This document shows, piece after piece, positions 1-6,687 of a stretch of 17,064 nucleotides of DNA. The stretch is from an uncultured Planctomycetaceae bacterium (GTDB taxonomy: Bacteria > Planctomycetota > Planctomycetia > Planctomycetales > Planctomycetaceae). The notes under the pieces were generated by a model. The model saw only the letters and a list, made by a program, of their open reading frames with translations, ran no database searches and was not told where the DNA came from. A program made the translations under genes and the position numbers. Positions within the stretch are counted from its first letter, which is position 1. Each line of letters begins with the position of its first letter. The DNA lies in NCBI GenBank assembly GCA_903823545.1, contig CAIJTL010000563.1:1-17064 (forward strand), read 5' to 3'.

Positions 1-441
1 AATGGCCATCGCTTAGAGCGACCGCCGCAATTCCGCGCGTAGCTGCTACAGGTCCGTCGCAAGATGCCGACTCCGTTTGCGGCATTTGCTTTGAATCCAC
101 GAACGAAATGTTTCGTGGACACGTCTCCGTGACTGACTCTTCCGTCGGTGAAATTCTTTTGAGTCACCAGGCAGGGTCACGGCAATTCTGCTGAGTTTGT
201 ATCAGTGATCTCGCGCGGCTTGCTCGTTTGAGCGAACACTCGAAATCGTCATTGCCTGTTTCGGCCAGTCGTCATTCGTGTGAGTTCTGATCCGTGTGCG
301 AAGTGTGTTCGAGATCGAATGAACGCGCGTCGCACACGGATGAAGTAATCAAGAACGATCTTGTTTCACATTTTTGCGAGAAATCGCAGCTTAATAGGTC
401 TTCATCAAACAGCCTTATTAAATCGTTTAGGAGTAACGTCC
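1..441. other. Gene-free region with several hairpins
   Basis: No convincing coding sequence is seen on either strand. The region holds several inverted repeats. GCAA(g)ATGCCG / CGGCATTTGC spans 59-89 with one bulged base and a 10-base loop. TCCACGAA / TTCGTGGA spans 96-119 with an 8-base loop. ATCCGTGTGCGA / TCGCACACGGAT spans 290-341. GCGA-GAAA-TCGC lies at 376-387, and TTAATAGG / CCTTATTAA at 391-421. The last three lie just upstream of the DUF1559 gene and are described separately. The first two could belong to the end of a transcript entering from the left, but neither is followed by a convincing T run. I could not assign a promoter with confidence. Confidence 0.6.
290..421 (+). promoter_or_regulatory. 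Structured leader upstream of the DUF1559 gene (three successive hairpins)
   Basis: A perfect 12-bp inverted repeat (290-301 with 330-341) encloses a nested TTCGA-GA-TCGAA palindrome (308-319). It is followed by a 5-bp stem closed by a GAAA tetraloop of the GNRA type (375-388), and then by an 8-bp stem with one bulge (391-398 with 413-421). The ribosome binding site (AGGAG at 429-433) starts eight bases after the last stem. None of the three stems is followed by a T run, so they do not look like terminators. A 5' untranslated RNA structure or a protein-binding palindrome is the simplest reading. The function is inferred, not known. Confidence 0.4.
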
Positions 442-1434
442 ATGTCCCGTTCAAAACAATCCGCACGTCGCGGCTTCACGTTGATCGAATTACTTGTCGT
501 CATCGCCATTATTGCCATTCTGATCTCACTTTTGTTGCCTGCCGTGCAACAAGCACGTGAGGCGGCTCGCCGATCTCAGTGCAAAAACAACCTCAAGCAA
601 TTCGGACTCGCGATGCACTCTTACGAGTCCAGTGCTGGCTGTTTACCAATGGCTTCGGGCGGAAACGGTTTTTCGCCCCATGCGAGGCTGCTCCCGTACC
701 TCGATCAAGTTGGCTTGTACAAAACGCTGAATTTCAACGTCAGTGTCTCATCGCGAACCGTTCCCACAGATCCCAACAATGCACGTGCTTGGGCTTTGAC
801 CCTCCCGGCATTCCGATGCCCTTCGGATAACGACTCCCAGCTTGGCGATCCCAATGTGGTGGGAGGCCGGAACAACTACTGGACTAACTACGGCACCGGT
901 GTCGTCGTGAGCCTTCCCGGGACAACAGTTGGATCGACCAATTACGGCATGCCGATGCCGAACGGTCCTCTGTTCAACTCCAGCAGCACAAGAATTACTG
1001 ACATCAAAGACGGGACTAGCAACACGGCCTTGATGTCCGAAAAGAATTTGGGTGATGGCAGTGACGCGATTACTACTCCAGACACAGATACTTATCGTCC
1101 AGGTACTTACCCCTCGAACCAGGATGAGGCATACGCGTTCTGTCGGGCGGCAGACGTGAACAACCTTGCCCAACAGGGGAAATCCTTCAACGGGACTTCT
1201 TGGTTGGCCGCCGCGAATGACTCGACATTTTACTTCATGTCAATTCCCCCCAACCAACGCGGGTGTATGTACCCACCAAGCCGGATGGCCTCAGCCGCCA
1301 ACAGTCGGCATCCGGGTGGCGTGCATGTCCTGATGTGCGACGGTGCGGTGATATTTGCTTCAAACAGCATTGATCTTGGGGTCTGGCGAGCCATCGGAAC
1401 GCGTGCAAGCAGAGAAACGGTGCCCCAGTTGTAA
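442..1434 (+). CDS. DUF1559 domain protein with type IV pilin-like N-terminus
   Basis: 330 residues. The N-terminus has a prepilin peptidase (type III signal) site: basic residues, then G11 followed by FTLIE with Glu at +5 and a long hydrophobic helix (about residues 12-35), as in type IV pilins and type II secretion pseudopilins. The middle fits the DUF1559 (SBP_bac_10) family, which is hugely expanded in Planctomycetes. Near the C-terminus, SRHPGG...CDG matches the H-X9-DG motif typical of this family. The product is expected to be membrane-anchored and then processed; its biochemical role is unknown. The start at 442 is chosen because AGGAG lies eight bases upstream (429-433) and because it places the pilin motif at the extreme N-terminus. 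A TTG codon at 361 is in frame but would add 27 unrelated residues. The next gene is a small lipoprotein, a pairing often seen with DUF1559 genes. Confidence 0.93.
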   Translation: MSRSKQSARRGFTLIELLVVIAIIAILISLLLPAVQQAREAARRSQCKNNLKQFGLAMHSYESSAGCLPMASGGNGFSPHARLLPYLDQVGLYKTLNFNVSVSSRTVPTDPNNARAWALTLPAFRCPSDNDSQLGDPNVVGGRNNYWTNYGTGVVVSLPGTTVGSTNYGMPMPNGPLFNSSSTRITDIKDGTSNTALMSEKNLGDGSDAITTPDTDTYRPGTYPSNQDEAYAFCRAADVNNLAQQGKSFNGTSWLAAANDSTFYFMSIPPNQRGCMYPPSRMASAANSRHPGGVHVLMCDGAVIFASNSIDLGVWRAIGTRASRETVPQL

Positions 1435-1447
1435 GGCTGCGTTTTTG

Positions 1448-1476
1448 GCCGTCGGCGCTCTCAGAGCGCTGACGGT
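1448..1476. repeat. Strong intergenic palindrome A
   Basis: A stem of about 14 bp (1448-1461 with 1463-1476, two G-T wobbles) has almost no loop; the core is GGCGCTCT-C-AGAGCGCT. It sits 13 bases after the DUF1559 stop codon but has no T run on either side, so it is not a textbook intrinsic terminator. The flanking GGCGTG...ACACCATGC (about 1485-1505) resembles sequence in palindrome C at 3547-3582, which suggests a dispersed repeat family. Confidence 0.5.
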
Positions 1477-1574
1477 GTTGCGCTGGCGTGCGGCACTACA
1501 CCATGCTTTGTGCTTCGTGTTGGAGCGAGGTTGGCGTAGTCTCTTGAGCCTAAATGAGATTGAGGTTTTCCCCA

Positions 1575-1964
1575 ATGACAATTCGTTCGTTGTTAGCGCA
1601 GCCCCGTTTGCCGTCGATGTTGGTTCTGCTGTGTGTGATGTCGATTGGCTGCGGTGGTCCACGCGGCCAGGCCGTCAATCCCACGACGGCTAAGGAAGTC
1701 GGCAAGACGTTTCTTCAAGCGTGGCAGGACGGCAAGAAGTCCGAAGATCTCAAACCGGGGATCATTGGTGTCGACCGAGAATGGAACGCCGGTAAAAAGT
1801 TGGTCGCTTTTGAGATTCTGCCCGACGAGTCCAACCAAGGAACTCGTTTGATTATGTCTGTGAAACTGACCCTCAAAGATGACAAAGGGGTCGAGTCAAA
1901 ATCCACCGCCAAGTACGCCGTGAGTACCGCCCCGGCGGTCACGGTACTGCGTGACGAGGATTAA
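1575..1964 (+). CDS. Small exported lipoprotein of unknown function
   Basis: 129 residues from the chosen start. The first 26 residues form a lipoprotein signal peptide: short basic region (R4, R11), hydrophobic stretch SMLVLLCVM, then SIGC with the lipidation cysteine at C26. The mature part begins GGPRG and contains an N-terminal amphipathic segment (TAKEVGKTFLQAWQDGK) that looks like the start of a small alpha+beta fold; the rest is rich in charged residues. I do not recognise a named family. The start at 1575 is preferred over an in-frame ATG at 1554 because GAGG (1562-1565) lies about nine bases upstream and because it gives a tidy signal peptide. It follows the DUF1559 gene by 140 bases and may be expressed with it. 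Its product should be anchored to a membrane facing the periplasm. Confidence 0.75.
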   Translation: MTIRSLLAQPRLPSMLVLLCVMSIGCGGPRGQAVNPTTAKEVGKTFLQAWQDGKKSEDLKPGIIGVDREWNAGKKLVAFEILPDESNQGTRLIMSVKLTLKDDKGVESKSTAKYAVSTAPAVTVLRDED

Positions 1965-1995
1965 ACAGTATCACTCGAAGTTCCAGTTGTTGGCC

Positions 1996-2018
1996 CGCCA
2001 CGCCATCGGCGTGCGTGC
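1996..2018. repeat. Intergenic palindrome B
   Basis: CACGCC-atc-GGCGTG (1999-2013) lies in the 167-base gap between the small lipoprotein and the first CMD-like gene. The surrounding CCGCCACGC.A.CGGCGTG.GTGC pattern is shared nearly base for base with palindrome C at 3533-3555. There is no T run after it. It is probably a member of a dispersed palindromic repeat family. Confidence 0.45.
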
Positions 2019-2131
2019 GAACGAAAGTTGTCGTTCCGCGTCCCGTCCACACTGATGTCGTTGAGGTCCAACAATGATGACTGAATAGCTCCGGTGACTT
2101 TCAAGATCGACTTCCCTGAAAGAGAACCAAG

Positions 2132-3523
2132 ATGAAGCAAGTTTCTAAGCGGCTGTGGCTCGGAGTAATGCTGGTTTGCGGAGGCTTCGCGGTCGCAGAT
2201 GAGCCGCGTGGAAACTCACAACCAGAACCGATTCCGTTGACGCGCGATGACATGAAGCGGGCGCTTGATGCGTCTAAGCAATCGGTTCCGCGACTGCCGC
2301 TGCCGCCAGTCACCGACGAAGAAAAAGTTCTGATTGAAGAGCAGAAGGCTCAGGCGGCGAAAACCGGAGAGCCAGCACGCCGACTCGGACTGGCCAACAA
2401 CGGGCGGATGCGCGCGTTCTATTTGGCCGAGTACGGTTTCGAGCGTTCCAACGACATCGCACGTGCTCGAAGTGGAGCGACTCGCGATAGCGATTCGAGT
2501 TTTGATCCATCGTTCCGGACGATGCTCTTCTGGATCATCTCGCGCGGCAACAACTGCACGTACTGCCTGGGACATCAAGAGTCGGGTTTGGCCTCGCGTG
2601 GTATGACCGACGACCAACTTGCGTCGCTGGATGGCGACTGGTCGGAGTTTGATGAGGCCAAGCGGGCCGCGTTCGTATTCGCCACCAAGCTCTCGTTCCA
2701 GCCATATGCGATCGACGACCACGATTTCGCCGCTCTTCGCAAGCATTACAACGAGTTACAGGTCACCGAAATCGTCAATGCGGTTGGTGGGTTCAATGCC
2801 ACGAATCGTTGGACTGGCCCGTTGCGAATCAAGCAGGATGTCGCGTTTCAATTCGTCCGACCAACATCTCCCAAGTACTCAGCGGCAATCAGCCTCGTCG
2901 CGCCTGCGGATCTGAGCGTCAGTGACAAGGGCTTCGCCGCTCCCAAGTCGCGCCGCCGTCCGCCGCTCGAATCTCAAGCGGAAGTGGAAGCCGCGCTCGC
3001 CGCAGCGAGAACACGAACGCCGCGTCTCAAGCTGGCGACGGAAGACGAAGCCAAGACGGTGTTGAAAGAGGATTCGGGTGACATGGCTCGGATGCAGTGG
3101 GTGCGGCTGCTGGCGACGTTGCCGAAATCGGGAGCCGATCGAATTACGTCGTACAAAGCAGTGCTCGAAAAGGGGACGGTCGAACCACGTACGAAGGCGA
3201 TCATCGCCTACGTCGGTGCTCGTCACGATCGAGCGTGGTACGCCTTGGGTCATGCGATCCAACGACTCAAAAACAACGGTTTCACTGACGCCCAAGTCGT
3301 CGCCCTCGATCAGCCAGAAAAACTCGCTTCTCCCACCGATCGTGAGGTGGTCCAGTTCGCTCGAAAGATCACCGTCGATCCCGCATTGATCGACGATGAC
3401 GACTTCGCGCGAATGCGAAAGCTGTTCAACGATAAGCTAGTCGCTGAGGTCGTTTACCTGACCACTCAAGCCGCGTTCTTTGATCGGCTGACGGAAGCCG
3501 CCAGATTGCGGTTGGAGAATTGA
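2132..3523 (+). CDS. Exported double AhpD/carboxymuconolactone decarboxylase-like protein, paralogue 1
   Basis: 463 residues with a signal peptide (KR, hydrophobic segment, probable cleavage after AVA at residue 22), so it is periplasmic or envelope-located. The protein is an internal duplication. Half one has a lead-in PLTRDDMKRALDASK...RLPLP (35-58), then an AhpD/CMD-like all-helical domain with C142-T-Y-C145-L-G-H148. Half two has a lead-in LESQAEVEAALAAAR...PRLKL (279-301), then RAWYALGH, where A368 and A371 replace both cysteines but H374 remains. CMD-family proteins with CxxC act as thiol-dependent peroxidase or reductase-like enzymes; a redox or peroxide-defence role for half one is inferred from that. 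Half two should be catalytically dead or structural. The His sits three residues after the second Cys, not four as in AhpD. Followed by two paralogues. The start has a weak AAAGAG ribosome binding site. Confidence 0.85.
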   Translation: MKQVSKRLWLGVMLVCGGFAVADEPRGNSQPEPIPLTRDDMKRALDASKQSVPRLPLPPVTDEEKVLIEEQKAQAAKTGEPARRLGLANNGRMRAFYLAEYGFERSNDIARARSGATRDSDSSFDPSFRTMLFWIISRGNNCTYCLGHQESGLASRGMTDDQLASLDGDWSEFDEAKRAAFVFATKLSFQPYAIDDHDFAALRKHYNELQVTEIVNAVGGFNATNRWTGPLRIKQDVAFQFVRPTSPKYSAAISLVAPADLSVSDKGFAAPKSRRRPPLESQAEVEAALAAARTRTPRLKLATEDEAKTVLKEDSGDMARMQWVRLLATLPKSGADRITSYKAVLEKGTVEPRTKAIIAYVGARHDRAWYALGHAIQRLKNNGFTDAQVVALDQPEKLASPTDREVVQFARKITVDPALIDDDDFARMRKLFNDKLVAEVVYLTTQAAFFDRLTEAARLRLEN

Positions 3524-3528
3524 GTCGT

Positions 3529-3612
3529 TTAACCGCCACGCTAACGGCGTGTGTGCAGTGGTCGGTCTGTTTCACACCATGCCCATGCCGATGGCATTGG
3601 GGTTAAGCGGTT
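3529..3612. repeat. Compound intergenic palindrome C
   Basis: Outer arms AACCGC (3531-3536) and GCGGTT (3607-3612) enclose two smaller hairpins: CACGC-taacg-GCGTG (3537-3551) and ATGCC-GAT-GGCAT (3585-3597). TTAACC (3529-3534) and GGTTAA (3601-3606) form an alternative outer pair. The first hairpin shares its sequence with palindrome B. It fills most of the gap between CMD paralogues 1 and 2. No T run follows, so it is read as a repeat element and not a terminator. Confidence 0.45.
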
Positions 3613-3630
3613 GTACCAAGAAAGAGCCAA

Positions 3631-4992
3631 ATGATGTCTTGCCGACGCAAATTTTCATGGATCATGTCCCTGCTGATGAACGGCGTATTCATCAGCGGAG
3701 TCTGTGCCGAGGAACCGGAACGCACTCCGAAAGTTGTTCCGCAAACTCGGCCTGAAATGAAATCGTTGTTGGAGGGACTCAAGCAGCGGACGGCGCGACT
3801 GCCGTTGCCGGAACTCAAACCGGGAATGGACAAGAGCGATCTGCGATCGACCGTCAACAACGGCCGGATGCGGAATCTCTATCTGCCAGCCGAATGGACG
3901 AGCACGTCCTGGGGCGGAGCCAATCGGAATGCACCGCCCACGCAAGGAGCCGCACCGCGAACTCCGAGCTACGCTATCAACGAGCCAGGCATGACGCTCG
4001 ACTATGCCTTCAAGACGCGGCTGTTTTGGTTGGTGTCGCGGCTCAACAACTGTCAGTACTGCCTCGGACATCAAGAGCACAAACTGCATGCTTCAGGAAT
4101 GGATGATGACTCGATCGCCGCGCTCGACAGCGATTGGTCGGTGTTCCCAGCGAACGAGCAAGCAGCGTTGGAGTTCACTCGCCGACTGACCGTGTTCCCG
4201 CACGAATTTACCGACGCAGACATCAACGCTTTGCGTCCGCACTTCAATGAGACGCAGATCGTCGAGTTAGTACAGACCATCGCGCAGTACAACTCAACAA
4301 ACCGCTGGACTGACTCGATGGGTATTCCGCAAGACCAAGGCTTTGGCGAAGCGAAGGTAGAACTCGACACGCCTACGTCGGCGAAGTACCAGAAGCGACC
4401 AACCATCGTTTTCGCGAAGACCGAGAAGGCACGCGGAGAATGGGAACCGCGCGATGTGGTGCTGACTGCGTTTGAAGCCGTTCGCAGTCGTGAGCCGCGA
4501 ATGAAGCTGCTGTCAGATGCAGCCGCACGTGAGGCGTTGCAGCTTTCGGCTGACGTTCCGCTGCCGACGTGGCAACGAGCAATGGCGTACTTCCCGCAGA
4601 GCGCCCTCCGACAAGGCGAGCATCGCAAAGCGGTCGCGGAACTCGGCCGCCTCTCGCCACGCACGAAGGCGCGGATCATGTGGTCGGTTGCTCGTGAGAA
4701 CCGAGCTTGGTACTCGGCGCAGTTGGCTCGCGAGTCGTGTCACAAACTCGGCCTGACCGACGATGAGCTATTCGCGCCGGCCGGTCAGTCGGGAGCGGTC
4801 CCCGCCGCTGACCAAGCGGCGGTCGCGTTCGCTCGCAAGCTGACCAGCAAGCCGCGACAGATGACCGATGGCGACATCGCCGATCTCTTGAAGCACTACT
4901 CGGCCGCCGAAACCGCCGAGGTCGTGTACGTCGCCTGCATGAGCAATTCTTTTGACCGCTTCACGGAGGCTCTCAACCTACGGAGCGAATGA
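3631..4992 (+). CDS. Exported double AhpD/carboxymuconolactone decarboxylase-like protein, paralogue 2
   Basis: 453 residues with a signal peptide (CRRK, then a hydrophobic segment, probable cleavage near GVCA, residue 26). It has the same two-half plan as its upstream neighbour. Half one has lead-in TRPEMKSLLEGLKQR...RLPLP, then C141-Q-Y-C144-L-G-H147, followed by a D-x-DW turn and a helical region ending in STNRWT. Half two has lead-in EPRDVVLTAFEAVRSREPR, then NRAWYSAQL, where A359, S362 and L365 replace Cys, Cys and His. This is the most eroded second site of the three. Residues about 90-112 form a Gly/Pro/Ala-rich linker absent from paralogue 1. The start is ambiguous between adjacent ATG codons (3631, 3634). 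The upstream AAAGAGCCAAATG resembles the AAAGAGAACCAAGATG in front of paralogue 1, consistent with tandem duplication. The redox role is inferred from the CxxC motif only. Confidence 0.85.
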   Translation: MMSCRRKFSWIMSLLMNGVFISGVCAEEPERTPKVVPQTRPEMKSLLEGLKQRTARLPLPELKPGMDKSDLRSTVNNGRMRNLYLPAEWTSTSWGGANRNAPPTQGAAPRTPSYAINEPGMTLDYAFKTRLFWLVSRLNNCQYCLGHQEHKLHASGMDDDSIAALDSDWSVFPANEQAALEFTRRLTVFPHEFTDADINALRPHFNETQIVELVQTIAQYNSTNRWTDSMGIPQDQGFGEAKVELDTPTSAKYQKRPTIVFAKTEKARGEWEPRDVVLTAFEAVRSREPRMKLLSDAAAREALQLSADVPLPTWQRAMAYFPQSALRQGEHRKAVAELGRLSPRTKARIMWSVARENRAWYSAQLARESCHKLGLTDDELFAPAGQSGAVPAADQAAVAFARKLTSKPRQMTDGDIADLLKHYSAAETAEVVYVACMSNSFDRFTEALNLRSE

Positions 4993-5121
4993 GTTTGGTA
5001 GGCAGGTTCGCCAACAGCGTCGGCGATTTCTGGAAAACCCACGGTCTTGGCGAGCGTGGCTACGACGGAAGCACGGAAGTACTGATTTCACTTTCTATCC
5101 GATTTTTTCAGGAGACTTTCC

Positions 5122-6579
5122 ATGCGATTTTCGAAAACAGCTCTGTTCAGTCTCGTGGTTTCGTCTGCTGTTTGGGCTTATGCCGTCGATTCGGATGTCG
5201 TGCCGCGTCCCGTGCCGCTGACGCGGCCGGAGATGAAGGAGTATCTGGAAGACATGAAGGGGCGCAAGCTGCGCATCCCGCTGCCCGAGTTGACGGAGGC
5301 AGATAAAGAGAAGCTCGGCGAGCGGGCCACGAGCTACGAAAGCCGCTTGCGTTATCACTACGCGTCCCTCGATGCGCAGGGGCCGGGCGCACAAGGGGCC
5401 GGCGGACAAAGGCTAGGCGAAGGTCGTGGTGCTGGAGGGGGCGGCTTTGGCAGAGACAACGATCCCGACAATTCGCTCGACTACGCTTTCAAGGTGCAAT
5501 TGTTCTGGATCGTGTCGCGAACCAACAACTGTCAGTATTGCTTGGGCCATCAAGAATCAAAGTTGCTCGGCGCGGGCATGACAGAGGACGAGATCGCCGC
5601 GCTCGACGGCGACTGGGCGGAGCACACGCCGGCTCAACGAACGGCCTACACGTTCGCTCGCAAGTTCACCTACGAGCCGCATCTGCTCAACGACGCGGAC
5701 ATCGACGGGCTGCGCAAGCATTACACCGACAAGCAGATTTTCGAGATGATCCTGTCGATGGCCGGCAACAACTCGATCAATCGCTGGAAGGAAGGAGCCG
5801 GCATTCCGCAGTCGGCGGGCGGCGGCAACTTCGGCAATCGACGGCCGGAAGGAAATAACCCGGCGGCGGAAAAGAAAGCAGAGCGTCCCGGAGAAACAAA
5901 GCAGACCTATCTGACACCGACCTCTCCGAAGTTTCAAAATTTGATCACGAAGGTCGCGCCGGTGACGTTTGATCCCAAGACTGGCAAACCAACAAAATTG
6001 ACGGTCTCGAATCGACCTGCGCTGGAATCCCGCACTGAAGTTGAAGAGGCGTTGGAAGCCGCACGTCATCGCAAGCCGCGACTGCCGCTGGCGGACGAAG
6101 CCAAGACGAAAGAAGTATTGCCCGAAGGATTCCCGGAAGGTGCTTTGCCACAATGGGTGAGCCTGCTCGCCACGTTCCCAAACAGCGCGAAGGGGCGCAT
6201 CAGCAGCATTGTTTCGGCCGATACGCGAGGCGATCTCAAGCCGTTGTTCAAGGCTCAAGTCAGTTGGATCGTCGGTCGCCAAGACCGAGCGTGGTATGCA
6301 GTGGGCCAAGCCAAGCAGCGCCTGAAAGACCTCGGTTGGTCCGACGACCAGATTTATTCACTCGATGGCGACTGGGCGAAATTCACACCAGCCGAGCGGT
6401 TGCTGTTCACGTTGGCCCGAAAACTGGCGGCGACGCCGGTCGTGCTGACTGACGCCGACGTGGCCGAGGCGGTGAAGCAAGCTGGCCCTCGCGATGTCGT
6501 GCAGACCATTATCTACACAACCAACCGCGCGTCCTTTGACCGCATCACGGAATCCGCCGGGCTGCGAGTCGAGAAATAA
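5122..6579 (+). CDS. Exported double AhpD/carboxymuconolactone decarboxylase-like protein, paralogue 3
   Basis: 485 residues, the longest of the three. The signal peptide probably cleaves after AYA (residue 21). Half one has lead-in PLTRPEMKEYLEDMK...RIPLP (32-55), a Gly-rich insert (about 86-112), then C137-Q-Y-C140-L-G-H143 and the LDGDW turn. A second low-complexity Gly/Asn/Pro/charged stretch (about 231-260) links to half two. Half two has lead-in LESRTEVEEALEAARHR (301-317), then DRAWYAVGQ, with A390, A393 and Q396 replacing Cys, Cys and His, and again an LDGDW turn. AGGAG (5110-5114) lies seven bases before the ATG and supports the start. The 129-base gap upstream shows no gene. The protein is predicted periplasmic with one live and one dead CxxC site; the substrate is unknown. 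Confidence 0.85.
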   Translation: MRFSKTALFSLVVSSAVWAYAVDSDVVPRPVPLTRPEMKEYLEDMKGRKLRIPLPELTEADKEKLGERATSYESRLRYHYASLDAQGPGAQGAGGQRLGEGRGAGGGGFGRDNDPDNSLDYAFKVQLFWIVSRTNNCQYCLGHQESKLLGAGMTEDEIAALDGDWAEHTPAQRTAYTFARKFTYEPHLLNDADIDGLRKHYTDKQIFEMILSMAGNNSINRWKEGAGIPQSAGGGNFGNRRPEGNNPAAEKKAERPGETKQTYLTPTSPKFQNLITKVAPVTFDPKTGKPTKLTVSNRPALESRTEVEEALEAARHRKPRLPLADEAKTKEVLPEGFPEGALPQWVSLLATFPNSAKGRISSIVSADTRGDLKPLFKAQVSWIVGRQDRAWYAVGQAKQRLKDLGWSDDQIYSLDGDWAKFTPAERLLFTLARKLAATPVVLTDADVAEAVKQAGPRDVVQTIIYTTNRASFDRITESAGLRVEK

Positions 6580-6687
6580 CGAGAACGTGTTCGGCAGCCG
6601 ACATTTCACAATCGGAACGTCCGGCGAGTCCGGTGGTGGAGATGTAGGCAAGCCAAGCTTTCGGGTCAGTTTTATGTTGAGGTTCGC

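Noticed and set aside
361..441. N-terminal extension of the DUF1559 gene from TTG at 361
   Set aside because: It would bury the pilin-like leader behind 27 residues and pass through the hairpins; the ATG at 442 has a good ribosome binding site.
1448..1476. Palindrome A as an intrinsic terminator of the DUF1559 gene
   Set aside because: The stem is strong, but no T run follows on the transcribed strand and flanking sequence links it to the other palindromes.
4071..4679. Open frame of about 200 codons on the - strand opposite CMD paralogue 2
   Set aside because: Composition is Ser/Arg/Cys-rich with no domain; it is a shadow of the + strand gene.
4993..5121. Possible short gene in the gap before CMD paralogue 3
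   Set aside because: The overlapping frames have no start with a ribosome binding site and no recognisable protein features.
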